A DNA stretch of 64,000 bases, taken from NCBI RefSeq assembly GCF_030269515.1, contig NZ_BSTM01000004.1:124001-188000 (forward strand), read 5' to 3'. How positions within the stretch are numbered: position 1 is the first letter of the stretch; each line of letters starts with the position of its first letter. Source of the stretch: Actinomadura sp. NBRC 104412. GTDB lineage: Bacteria; Actinomycetota; Actinomycetes; Streptosporangiales; Streptosporangiaceae. A program made the translations under genes and the position numbers. This document shows, one piece after another, positions 33,558 through 41,141 of the stretch. A model generated the notes under the pieces. That model worked only from the letters and a program-made list of their open reading frames with translations, was not told the DNA's origin and did no database searches.

Positions 33558-33977
33558 ATGTCAGACGAAAGCATGCCGGCTCGGCACGAGGACCCAGCCC
33601 TCGACCTGCTCCGGCCCTACGTCACCGCCACCGTCCAGGCCCTGCGGGCGCAGGGAGTCGAGCTGGAGCGCAGTTGGCTCGACCCTTCCGACCCGCGCGA
33701 CGCCACCATCGTGTGCCGGGTCGAGGGCGAGTACCGCGCCCTGGTCTGGGACGAGGAGACCGGCTGGCGGTTCGGCCGGTTCGTGAGCGGCCGCCAGGGT
33801 GAGCGCACCCGGCTGGACGGGGAGGGCTACCTGGGCGAGGACGTCCTGCCGGCACCGGAGGCGGTCGCCCTCAGCGTCGGCGCGGGCGCGTTCACCCGGC
33901 CGTACCGCAAGCTCAGGGACCACCGGGACGCGCCCGAGGCGTTCGACGCGAAGGTGCGCGCGGCCTACTCCAACTGA
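33558..33977 (+). CDS. DUF6292-like protein
   Basis: A 139-residue soluble protein resembling the actinobacterial DUF6292 family. Recognisable parts are RPYVTATVQALRAQGVELER, DPRDATIVCRVEGEYRALVW and EETGWRFGRF. The C-terminal half is helical and ends in DAPEAFDAKVRAAY. No membrane segment or catalytic motif is evident. GGAGACCCG precedes the ATG. Function unknown; it follows a GntR regulator and may be regulated by it. Confidence 0.65.
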   Translation: MSDESMPARHEDPALDLLRPYVTATVQALRAQGVELERSWLDPSDPRDATIVCRVEGEYRALVWDEETGWRFGRFVSGRQGERTRLDGEGYLGEDVLPAPEAVALSVGAGAFTRPYRKLRDHRDAPEAFDAKVRAAYSN

Positions 33978-34209
33978 TCGGCCGGACCGGTCTGCGACGC
34001 CGCCGTGCCGAACCCCGCTGGGAGGCACGGCGGCCGGCCTGTGCGAGCACGGCCGCGCGGGGAAGGTCCCGCGCAAGAACACCTCGCTCCCATGAACCCG
34101 GCGTCCGGTGCGTTACGGTGATTATCTGCCCCTAACCACCACGCAGGGATGGATCGCTCACCGCGGCCACCCGCGACCGTCTGGTTTGCCGCCGCGAACA
34201 GGATCGAAC

Positions 34210-34899
34210 GTGGGAGCGAGCTTCCGGCTTCGCCTGGCCTCACCCGACGACCTGCCCTCCGTACTCGGCCTCATCGAGAACGCCGCCGCCTGGCTGCGCA
34301 CGATGGGCACCACCCAGTGGCAGCGCCCGTGGCCCGACCGCGAGGAACGCGACCGCCGCGTTCACGACTCGCTGAGCGCGGGCGAGACCTGGCTCCTGTG
34401 GGACGGATCGACACCGATGGCCACCATCACCCTCACCCCCGAGCCCGACGACCTGCTGTGGACCGCACAGGAGCGCGAGGAACCCGCCCTGTACCTGCAC
34501 CGGCTCGTCGTCCACCGCAAACACGCCGGCCTCGGCATCGGAGCGCACCTGCTGGACTGGGCCGGGGTCCGGGCGCGCAGGAGGCATCTCGCGCGGTGGA
34601 TCAGGATCGACGTCTGGGCGGACAACCACGCCCTGCACCGCTACTACCTGAGGCAGGGGTTCCGGCTCGTGCGGCGGTCGACGAGCATCCCCGGCTATCC
34701 CGCGGGCGCGCTGTTCCAGAAGGACGTGCGGAACGCCCGCCTGAGCCGCCGGGTCCCCTTCGAGACCGATCCCCCGTCAGAGAACGGCAGCGGTCCGCAC
34801 GAAGGGGAGGAAGCGGCCGCGCCGCTCAGAGAAAGTGCACCCGCTCCGGCTCATCGGACTCGGCCCTGCGCACGAACACCGCGCCTCCCTCGTCCATGA
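34210..34899 (+). CDS. GNAT-family N-acetyltransferase
   Basis: A 229-residue protein whose first 170 residues form a GNAT domain. The acetyl-CoA-binding motif A is LYLHRLVVHRKHAGLGIGAH near residue 95, with R-x-x-G-x-G-type loop. DNHALHRYYLRQGF is motif B. The last 50 residues are low-complexity and overlap 74 bases of the convergent gene, so the true protein may be shorter if a frameshift or error exists, though none is visible. The GTG at 34210 follows AGGA by six bases. Substrate unknown. Confidence 0.78.
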   Translation: MGASFRLRLASPDDLPSVLGLIENAAAWLRTMGTTQWQRPWPDREERDRRVHDSLSAGETWLLWDGSTPMATITLTPEPDDLLWTAQEREEPALYLHRLVVHRKHAGLGIGAHLLDWAGVRARRRHLARWIRIDVWADNHALHRYYLRQGFRLVRRSTSIPGYPAGALFQKDVRNARLSRRVPFETDPPSENGSGPHEGEEAAAPLRESAPAPAHRTRPCARTPRLPRP

Positions 34900-35098
34900 C
34901 CGACTCGAAGAAGCCGTAGAGGGCCAGCGCGCGGTTGATCACGTCGGTCTTGGAGTCGCCCGTTCGCTTCACCAGGTCGGCCAGGGCGCTCGCGCCCCTG
35001 GCGGTGAGATTGACCGTGATCCGCTCCTTGGCGGCCGGGGGGTCACCATGGCGCCCATCCTGCGGGCTGTCGACCAGGGGTGATTCGCCCTTGCTCAT
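34826..35098 (-). CDS. small ribbon-helix-helix-like protein
   Basis: A 90-residue protein. Residues 26-65 (KERITVNLTARGASALADLV, then TDVINRALALYGFF) have the beta-strand plus two-helix pattern of ribbon-helix-helix DNA-binding proteins. The C-terminal 25 residues are acidic and could be an antitoxin-like or effector tail. No toxin gene adjoins it. The ATG at 35098 has GGAG seven bases upstream; a GTG three bases earlier is less likely. It is divergent from the cyclase-like gene, with palindromes between them, so it may regulate both. Confidence 0.68.
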   Translation of the reverse strand: MSKGESPLVDSPQDGRHGDPPAAKERITVNLTARGASALADLVKRTGDSKTDVINRALALYGFFESVMDEGGAVFVRRAESDEPERVHFL

Positions 35099-35170
35099 CA
35101 CGGGTCTCCTTCATCGGGGCGCGGCGTCGCCGCCGGTCCTTGTCGTATGCCCACTGGCCGCTCATCGTAT

Positions 35171-35183
35171 GCACACAGTGTGC
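35171..35183. promoter_or_regulatory. perfect 13-bp palindrome GCACAC-A-GTGTGC
   Basis: A perfect dyad in the divergent promoter region, 73 bases upstream of the ribbon-helix-helix start. Such a site is the right size for a dimeric repressor. Binding protein unknown. Confidence 0.45.
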
Positions 35184-35231
35184 GCCAATGACGCCTGAGG
35201 ATCAACGTCAACCCAGTGACGACATACCCGA

Positions 35232-35251
35232 ATGTGACATGTAGTACACAT
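35232..35251. promoter_or_regulatory. inverted repeat ATGTG-n10-CACAT
   Basis: This resembles a cAMP receptor protein site (TGTGA-n6-TCACA) but has a spacer two bases too long. It lies 74 bases upstream of a gene whose product has a cyclic-nucleotide-binding domain. Confidence 0.35.
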
Positions 35252-35309
35252 ATCATCTCGTATCTGCTCGATTCGTACATCAATCATATGTACATCGTAT
35301 GCGCGTTGA

Positions 35310-35320
35310 CGTACCGTACG
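35310..35320. promoter_or_regulatory. palindrome CGTAC-C-GTACG directly before the cyclase-like gene
   Basis: A perfect 11-bp dyad ending four bases before the ATG at 35325, where a ribosome site would be expected. A bound protein or hairpin here would block initiation. Confidence 0.4.
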
Positions 35321-35324
35321 AGAC

Positions 35325-36800
35325 ATGGGACGGGAACCTCGCTTCAGCCGCGGACGGAACCGCCGTCGCGGCGGCGCACCGGGCACCATCGTGGCCTGCG
35401 CCGCCGGTGCCGGGGGCGCCGCCGTCGCCGTGGCGGCCGCCCCGGGCCTGGCCGTGCTGGTCGTCCTCAGCCTGGCCCTCCTGGCCGCCATCCCGATCGT
35501 GGGCTGCACGATCATGCTGCTGGGGCTGGCCCGGCGCGGTATCCAGACGGCGCAGTCACCCTCGGACGTCCGCGAGCTCATGGAGTTCGGCACGACGGCG
35601 TTCACGACGACCCTGGCGACCCTGCTGCGCACCATGCCACCCCACATGCCACCCCACATGCCACCTCGCACGCCACCTCAGGCAGTGACCCCCAGCATCG
35701 AGCAACCCCGCGCTGAGCGACCTCGTGCCGTGCCCGCCTCCGCCGCGCCCGCCAAAAGGACGCCGAACACACCCATACGGGACGGACGGCGGCGCGGCCC
35801 GGCGCTCGACCTCGTTCCGCCCCACACGTTCTGGAGCGAGCTGACCCCCGCCGAGCGCGGCGCCCTCGACGAGCTGATGGGACGCGAGGACTACGCCCAG
35901 GGCACCGTCCTGTGGCGCAAGGACCAGCAGGCCGACCGGGTCATCATCATCCGCTCCGGGCAGGCGAGGGTGTCCACCGGCGTGGCGGGCGACGACCGGG
36001 AGATCGCCCGGCGGGGCCCCGGCGACATCGTCGGCGAACGGGCCATGCTGCTCGTGCAGGAGCGCTCCGCCACCGTGACCGCGCTGACCCCGATGCGGGT
36101 GATGACCTCGTCCGCCGCCGTGTTCAACGCCTTCCTCAACGACCATCCCCGCGTCGTGGCCGTGCTGGAACGCCAGATCTACGACCGGCTGACCCGCTCG
36201 ACCAGGCCGCCCGGCGCCCCGGTGCCGCCGCTCGCGGGGCAGCACTGCGCCGTCCTCTTCGTCGACGTCGCCGGGTTCTCGGCCCCGTACCGCAACGACC
36301 AGGACCGGCAGGAGATCAGGCGGGTCCTGTACCTCCTGCTGGAGGAGGCGTTCGAGCGGTCGGGCGTCCCCTGGGCCGCCTGCCACCACGAGGACCGCGG
36401 CGACGGGGCCCTGATCGTCGTGCCCGCCGGGATCCCGGCCGGTCTGATCGTCCACCCGCTGGTCGGACGGCTGTCGGCCGGGCTGGCACGGCACAACCGG
36501 GAAGCGCGCGAGCCGGCGCGGATCCGGCTGCGCGCCGCCCTGGACGTCGGTCCCGTCACCGCCGACCCGCACGGCGTCAACGGGTACGCGATCATCCGGG
36601 CCGCCCGCCTGCTGGAGGCGCCCGCGCTCAAGACCAGGCTCAATCGCTCGTCCGCGCCGCTGGGGTTCGTGGTGTCGGACCAGGTCTACGACAGCGTCGT
36701 CCGGCACGCGCCCGCACCGGTCGACCCGGCCGCCTACATCCGCGCCCAGGTCACGGTGAAGGAGAGCCGGCTGACCGCCTGGACGTACCTGCCCGGCTGA
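35325..36800 (+). CDS. membrane protein with cyclic-nucleotide-binding and class III cyclase-like domains
   Basis: A 491-residue protein. After a basic N-terminus, residues about 21-68 form two transmembrane helices. A Pro/Ala-rich linker (104-160) contains four degenerate 12-bp repeats. Residues 163-290 are a cyclic-nucleotide-binding domain; the phosphate-binding cassette VGERAMLLVQERSATVTA retains the key Glu and Arg. Residues 305-490 resemble a class III nucleotidyl cyclase, with CAVLFVDVAGFSAPY and EDRGDGALIVV keeping both metal-binding aspartates and GVNGYAIIRAARLL near the end. It could bind one cyclic nucleotide and make another, or be a pseudo-cyclase; I cannot tell. The ATG has only a weak ribosome site. 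Confidence 0.72.
   Translation: MGREPRFSRGRNRRRGGAPGTIVACAAGAGGAAVAVAAAPGLAVLVVLSLALLAAIPIVGCTIMLLGLARRGIQTAQSPSDVRELMEFGTTAFTTTLATLLRTMPPHMPPHMPPRTPPQAVTPSIEQPRAERPRAVPASAAPAKRTPNTPIRDGRRRGPALDLVPPHTFWSELTPAERGALDELMGREDYAQGTVLWRKDQQADRVIIIRSGQARVSTGVAGDDREIARRGPGDIVGERAMLLVQERSATVTALTPMRVMTSSAAVFNAFLNDHPRVVAVLERQIYDRLTRSTRPPGAPVPPLAGQHCAVLFVDVAGFSAPYRNDQDRQEIRRVLYLLLEEAFERSGVPWAACHHEDRGDGALIVVPAGIPAGLIVHPLVGRLSAGLARHNREAREPARIRLRAALDVGPVTADPHGVNGYAIIRAARLLEAPALKTRLNRSSAPLGFVVSDQVYDSVVRHAPAPVDPAAYIRAQVTVKESRLTAWTYLPG
35634..35681 (+). repeat. four degenerate 12-bp tandem repeats inside the cyclase-like gene
   Basis: ATGCCACCCCAC occurs twice exactly and then twice with changes. In frame it encodes MPPH, MPPH, MPPR and TPPQ in the interdomain linker. 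Its length is likely to vary between strains. Confidence 0.7.
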
Positions 36801-36801
36801 C

Positions 36802-37728
36802 CTAGATGATGGGAGGGCGGCCGGTGCGGGTCATCCGCCAGGCGGTGCGCCAGGAGATGGGACGGCGCCGGCCCGCGGGCTTGCGCCAGCCCTCGGCGAA
36901 ACCCTTGAACCAGGGGCGCAGAGCGGCGGGCCTGCGCTCCCTCAGAACGGTCATCGCCACCCACACGGCCAGGTAGGTGAGCCCGATCGGCCACGGGAGG
37001 TTCCGGCGGGCCAGCCACACGCGGTTGCGCGCGTTGTAGCGGTAGAACATGTCGTGGCGGGTCGGCAGCACCGCCGGGTGGAACATCACGGCGGACGCGT
37101 CGTACACGATCCGGTACCCGGCGTCGAGGATCTGCCAGGCCAGGTCGGTCTCCTCGTGGGCGTAGAAGAAGTCCTCCGGCAGCCCCCCCGCGGCCTCGAA
37201 GGCGGCCCGCCGGATCGCGCAGGCGCCGCCGAGGAAGGTGGTGACCTCGGAGGAACGCTCCGGGTCGCCGGCCCGCAGCCGGGGGACGTGCCGCCGCTCG
37301 CCGCGCCCGCCCTCGGGGTCGCGGACCCGGAACGAGACGACGCCCAGCGTCGGGTCGGCCGTGAACCGGTCCCGCAGGTAGGCGCCGAGCCGGTTGGAGC
37401 GGTACCAGCCGTCGTCGTCCAGGAACAGGATCACCTCGCCGCCGGCCTCGGCGACGCCCCGGTTGCGGCCGGCCGGGATGCCCACGTTGCGCGGCAGCCG
37501 GACGATCACCACCCGCTTGTCGTCGAAGACCTCGTCCTCGCCGGGCGTCCAGTCCCCCGCGACGCCGTTGCCCACCAGGACGACCTCGATGTCGACGTGC
37601 TCCTGGTCGAGGGCGCTGCGCACGGCGCGCGCGAGCTCCTTCGGCCGGTTGCCCATGGTGAGCACCACGACCGAGAGCGGAACGCCCGCGTCCACGGCGG
37701 GGGCGGCGAATTCTTCGTCCAGGCTCAC
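36802..37728 (-). CDS. GT2-family glycosyltransferase
   Basis: A 308-residue GT-A glycosyltransferase of the rhamnosyltransferase/WcaA type. LSVVVLTMGNRPKELARAV opens the fold, VILFLDDDGWYRSN is the DxD metal site near residue 107, and FFYAHEETDLAWQILDAGY carries the catalytic ED. Hydrophobic segment at about 245-262 may attach it to the membrane. The GTG start follows GGGAG, 17 bases after the CDP-alcohol phosphatidyltransferase stop. It is the last gene of the six-gene reverse operon and may glycosylate the operon's lipid product. Confidence 0.88.
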   Translation of the reverse strand: MSLDEEFAAPAVDAGVPLSVVVLTMGNRPKELARAVRSALDQEHVDIEVVLVGNGVAGDWTPGEDEVFDDKRVVIVRLPRNVGIPAGRNRGVAEAGGEVILFLDDDGWYRSNRLGAYLRDRFTADPTLGVVSFRVRDPEGGRGERRHVPRLRAGDPERSSEVTTFLGGACAIRRAAFEAAGGLPEDFFYAHEETDLAWQILDAGYRIVYDASAVMFHPAVLPTRHDMFYRYNARNRVWLARRNLPWPIGLTYLAVWVAMTVLRERRPAALRPWFKGFAEGWRKPAGRRRPISWRTAWRMTRTGRPPII

Positions 37729-37744
37729 AGGGCTCCCGTCCAGC

Positions 37745-38605
37745 TCACTTCAGTCTCCGCGAAGCAAGGATGCTCACCAGGTGCAGCAGGGTCTGCGCGA
37801 CGGCGACCACCGCGACCGCGACGGTCAGGACGCGCACCGCCGCCGGGGTCTCGGTGCCGAGCAGCACGTCCACCAGCGCGGCGGCCAGGATCAGCAGGGA
37901 CAGCTCGACCGCGCCGATGATGCGGTGGAAGCGGAGCATGGACGCCGCCTGCCGGGCCAGCGCGATACCCGTGGAACGGGGCCGCAGCGCGCGCTCCCCG
38001 CCGGCCGGATCCGCGGGCAGGCCCGACTTGGCGCGTGCCACCACCACGTTGTCGGTCTCCGCCTTGATCAGCGCGGCGCCCAGTGCGGCGACCAGGCCCA
38101 GCTCCGCGTAGCCGCCGGTGGCCCAGCCTCCCTGCGCGGCGAGGCCGAGCCCGACCAGCAGCGACACCTCGGAGAGGTAGTGGCCGATACGGTCCAGGAA
38201 GACACCGGCCACCGACGTCTGCCGCAGGTAGCGGGCCACCTCGCCGTCCACGCAGTCCAGCAGCAGGTAGAGCTGGATCAGCAGCGCGCCGCCGAGAGCG
38301 GTCCACAGCGCGCCGGTGCCGGTGGCGGGCAGCGAGACCACCAGCCCGGCGGCCACGCCGCAGGCCATCATCATGTAGGTGAGCTGGTTGGGGCTGAACC
38401 CGAACCGCATCGCCAGCCAGGCCACGTACGGCGACAGGTCCCTCATGTAGAGGCGGCCCGCCCAGTGCTCCTCGTTGCGCCGGTCCTTCAGGCCCGGAGG
38501 CTGGCCCCAGCGCCGCACGTCGGCGACGGTCGCCGCCTTGCGGGACGGCCGCCCGTCCCCCACCGGCGGCGTCTCGGGCAGGTCAGTGGCCATGGGCTTG
38601 GACAT
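37745..38605 (-). CDS. CDP-alcohol phosphatidyltransferase with His in place of the fourth catalytic Asp
   Basis: A 286-residue membrane enzyme with about six helices. The signature reads D117-x2-D120-G-x2-A-R125-x8-G134-x3-D138-x3-H142. Position 142, normally the fourth aspartate and proposed catalytic base, is histidine (segment LDRIGHYLSE). The remaining residues are kept, which argues against simple decay. ATG 38605 has GGTGG/GGAAG upstream; ATG 38593 is also possible. Either start overlaps the end of the glycerol-1-phosphate dehydrogenase gene. It would transfer a phospho-alcohol from a CDP-alcohol, probably that made within the operon. Confidence 0.8.
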   Translation of the reverse strand: MSKPMATDLPETPPVGDGRPSRKAATVADVRRWGQPPGLKDRRNEEHWAGRLYMRDLSPYVAWLAMRFGFSPNQLTYMMMACGVAAGLVVSLPATGTGALWTALGGALLIQLYLLLDCVDGEVARYLRQTSVAGVFLDRIGHYLSEVSLLVGLGLAAQGGWATGGYAELGLVAALGAALIKAETDNVVVARAKSGLPADPAGGERALRPRSTGIALARQAASMLRFHRIIGAVELSLLILAAALVDVLLGTETPAAVRVLTVAVAVVAVAQTLLHLVSILASRRLK

Positions 38606-39656
38606 ACTCTTCCACCGCCTTGAGGATCGCGTCCCGGTCGAGACCGAGATGCTCCAAGATCGTATAGCGGCCCGGCCGGGTCCGCGGGGCATAGTGAACG
38701 GCATCCGCGAACTGTTCGACGGTCAGGCCCGCCTCGGACGGCAGCACCGGCAGGCCGTGCCGCCTCAGGCAGGAGACGATCTCCTCCAGCCGGTCCGCGC
38801 CCGTCCCCAGATGCATGGCGCGGAGCTGGTAGCAGAACGCGGCGCCGATCCCGGCCAGCTCGCCGTGGTTGGCGGTGCCGGGGAAAAGCTGGTCGATCGC
38901 GTGCAGGATCTCGTGATCGCCGCCGCTGGACGGGCGGGACGAGCCGGCGAACGCCATCGCCATGCCCGACAGCACCAGCCCCTCGGCCAGCACGGTCAGG
39001 AAACGGTCGGACTCGACCGACCCGGGCTGGTGCAGCAGCGCCTCGGCGGCGGTGCGGGCCACGGTCAGCGCCATCCGGTCCACCGGCTCGCCGCACTCGT
39101 CGGCGGCCAGCATCCAGTCGTCCACCGCGGAGAAGTTGCTCACCACGTCCCCGATCCCGGCCCGGACCAGCCGGACGGGCGCGGCCCGCACGTAGTCGAG
39201 GTCGACCACCATCGCCAGCGGCATCACCACGCCGAAGGAGCCCTTGCCCTTGTCGTGCGTGAGCGAGGCGACCGGAGAGCAGATCCCGTCATGGGACAGG
39301 TTGGTGGCCACCGACACCATCGGGATGCCCGCGAGCGTCGCCGCGTACTTGGTGGCGTCGATGGTGCGGCCGCCGCCGATGCCGACCACGGCCTCGTACG
39401 ACCCGCCGCGCAGCTTGGAGCCCAGGGAGACCGCGGCCTCCACCGTGCCGCCCTCGACCTGGAACACCTCGCAGTGCGTCAGCGACGGGCGGACATGGTC
39501 GGCGATCTGGTCGCCCTGGCCGCGGCCCACCGCGATGGCCACCCGGCCCTCGGTGGCGATCCGCCGGTCCGCGAGCAGGTCGCCCAGGGACGCGACGGCC
39601 CCGCGCCTGACATCGATGGACAGCGGGGCGGTCAGCATCCGGGTCAGCAGGGGCAT
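38583..39656 (-). CDS. sn-glycerol-1-phosphate dehydrogenase-like enzyme
   Basis: A 357-residue member of the iron/zinc-dependent alcohol dehydrogenase superfamily, close to archaeal EgsA and Bacillus AraM. It would reduce dihydroxyacetone phosphate to sn-glycerol 1-phosphate with NAD(P)H. The cofactor site is VVGIGGGRTIDATKYAA near residue 92. SVATNLSHDGICSPVASL is characteristic of this subgroup. Metal ligands should lie in SSGGDHEILHAID and GTANHGELAGIG. RYTILEH near the C-terminus is also conserved. An ATG follows GAGGAAG. It is flanked by a cytidylyltransferase and a CDP-alcohol phosphatidyltransferase, so its product may enter an unusual phospholipid or polymer. Confidence 0.85.
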   Translation of the reverse strand: MPLLTRMLTAPLSIDVRRGAVASLGDLLADRRIATEGRVAIAVGRGQGDQIADHVRPSLTHCEVFQVEGGTVEAAVSLGSKLRGGSYEAVVGIGGGRTIDATKYAATLAGIPMVSVATNLSHDGICSPVASLTHDKGKGSFGVVMPLAMVVDLDYVRAAPVRLVRAGIGDVVSNFSAVDDWMLAADECGEPVDRMALTVARTAAEALLHQPGSVESDRFLTVLAEGLVLSGMAMAFAGSSRPSSGGDHEILHAIDQLFPGTANHGELAGIGAAFCYQLRAMHLGTGADRLEEIVSCLRRHGLPVLPSEAGLTVEQFADAVHYAPRTRPGRYTILEHLGLDRDAILKAVEEYVQAHGH

Positions 39657-39783
39657 CGGGGACTTCCTCGCTCGGATCGTCGGTCGGGACGTCCGCTCTG
39701 GTGCGGCCGATCTGGTCCTACGGCCGTCGCGGTGGGGGCTGTGCGTGTCCGGCTTCGGCTGTTCCTCCGGCGGGTCTCGGCGA

Positions 39784-40515
39784 TCAGTAGGTCTTGGCGA
39801 TGGTGCGCGCCTTCGCCAGGTCGTCGTGGTCGTCGACCTCGACCCAGTCGACCGCGCCGATCGGGGCGACGGCGATCTCCCCGCCCCTGTCGACCAGCTC
39901 CTGGTACCCGTCCTCGTAGTAGAGGTCCGGGTCGCGTTCCCAGGTGGCCTTGAGCGCGTCGGCGAGCGGCCCGGCGGCGGCGGGCTCGATCAGGGTGGCG
40001 CCGATGTACTCGCCGTAGGCCGAGGACGGGTCCATCTTCTTGGTGATCCGCCGCAGCCGTCCCCGCTCGTCGAGGGTGACCTTCATCTCCTCGTCGGCGA
40101 GCGTTTTCACGTTGTCCACCGCGAGCAGGATGTCCGGTCCACGGCCCGCGAGTAGCGTCTTCTCCACGCCGACCGGATGGACCGTGTCGCCGTTGACCAC
40201 GAGGACGCCTTTGGAGAAGTGCTCGCGAGCCAGCCACAGGGAGTAGGCGTTGTTCCACTCCTCGGCCTTGTCGTTGTGGACGAGGGTGATCGACACCCCG
40301 TAGCGGCGTTCGAGCTCGGCGGTGCGCCGCTCGACCGCCTCGGCGCGGTAGCCGACGACGATCACGATGTCGGTCAGGCTCACCTCGGCCAGGTTGCCGA
40401 GGGCGATGTCCAGAATCGTGGTGTCGCCGTCGACCGGGACCAGTGCTTTGGGGAGCGTGTCGGTGTACGGCCGCAGCCTCCGGCCCGCGCCCGCCGCCAG
40501 CACCATACCGATCAT
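39784..40515 (-). CDS. LicC-like NTP transferase (polyol- or choline-phosphate cytidylyltransferase type)
   Basis: A 243-residue nucleotidyltransferase. MVLAAGAGRRLRPYTDTLPK is the nucleotide-binding signature, VVNGDTVHP the metal-binding aspartate, and NNAYSLWLAREHF resembles the NxNNxxSL segment of phosphocholine and inositol-1-phosphate cytidylyltransferases. It would activate a phospho-alcohol as its CDP ester. The ATG overlaps the stop of the DUF5941-like gene (ATGA) and has GAGGAAGAG upstream; the longer ORF above it is a shadow. In this operon its substrate could be glycerol 1-phosphate, which is a hypothesis. Confidence 0.82.
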   Translation of the reverse strand: MIGMVLAAGAGRRLRPYTDTLPKALVPVDGDTTILDIALGNLAEVSLTDIVIVVGYRAEAVERRTAELERRYGVSITLVHNDKAEEWNNAYSLWLAREHFSKGVLVVNGDTVHPVGVEKTLLAGRGPDILLAVDNVKTLADEEMKVTLDERGRLRRITKKMDPSSAYGEYIGATLIEPAAAGPLADALKATWERDPDLYYEDGYQELVDRGGEIAVAPIGAVDWVEVDDHDDLAKARTIAKTY

Positions 40516-41141
40516 GCTTCCTCTTCCTCCAGGTCGAGTGTCACACCACCCCGCGTCCCCACGCGGACGCCCTCCGCGGACGGCACCCGCGGAAGGACGC
40601 CGCCGCGAACGAGTGTCACGCCAAGGTAGACCGCGAGCGTCGCATAGGCGAACGGGAGCAGGTCGGACAGCCCCGCGAAGGCCACGAGCAGCATCCGGCC
40701 GTCCCATCCCAGCCCGGGGCGCAGCACCGGGAACCGGGCCGATGGCCGGTGCCCCTGCCGGGAGCGGTACACGATGTCGTGGTGGTGGTACGCCAGGACC
40801 GCTATCAGCACGAAAACGAGCGGTGCCGCCACGTCCTGCGCGAACCCCAGCGCGGCGAGGTAACCATACTCGATCGCGCGGATACCCGGTGGGACAAGCC
40901 AGTCGATCCTGCCGTCGTGGAGATGCCCTGCAGACGGTCCGGTCAGCAGCAACGCGACAACGGGGGCGAACAACGCCAACGTCCGCTGCTCCCCGACCCG
41001 CGCGGCCAGCAGGACCCCGGCGACGGCCATCGCGACCGCGAACCCGTGCAGCGGAGCCACGTACCCGCCCGCCAGCCGGCCGAGCATCAGCGAGATGGCC
41101 CCGTCGTCCCGGTACGCCGGAAGCCGTCCGGGAGTCGTCAT
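40512..41141 (-). CDS. DUF5941-like polytopic membrane protein
   Basis: A 209-residue membrane protein with about five hydrophobic segments. It resembles the DUF5941 domain that I recall being fused to CDP-alcohol phosphatidyltransferases in other actinomycetes; here it is a separate gene. A His-rich stretch, AYHHHDIVYRSRQGHRP near residue 120, may bind a metal or phosphate. The ATG overlaps the upstream stop (ATGA), and its own stop overlaps the next start in the same way, so three genes are translationally coupled. It may form one complex with the enzyme encoded at 41138. Confidence 0.65.
   Translation of the reverse strand: MTTPGRLPAYRDDGAISLMLGRLAGGYVAPLHGFAVAMAVAGVLLAARVGEQRTLALFAPVVALLLTGPSAGHLHDGRIDWLVPPGIRAIEYGYLAALGFAQDVAAPLVFVLIAVLAYHHHDIVYRSRQGHRPSARFPVLRPGLGWDGRMLLVAFAGLSDLLPFAYATLAVYLGVTLVRGGVLPRVPSAEGVRVGTRGGVTLDLEEEEA

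Larger units (their letters stand above)
35143..35302. repeat. three TCGTATGC octamers in a divergent promoter region
   Basis: TCGTATGC occurs at 35143-35150, 35165-35172 and 35295-35302, with a partial copy (TCGTAT) near 35257. The region is much richer in AT than the rest of the window. Together with the three palindromes listed next, it looks like a compact regulatory region between 35098 and 35325. Confidence 0.5.

Noticed and set aside
34826..35098. Antitoxin of a toxin-antitoxin pair
   Set aside because: The ribbon-helix-helix-like protein has no adjacent small toxin gene on its strand; the neighbouring GNAT gene is convergent, and coupling typical of GNAT toxin-antitoxin operons is missing.
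35232..35251. CRP/GlxR-type cAMP receptor site
   Set aside because: Half-sites TGTG and CACA are separated by ten bases instead of eight; retained only as an inverted repeat.
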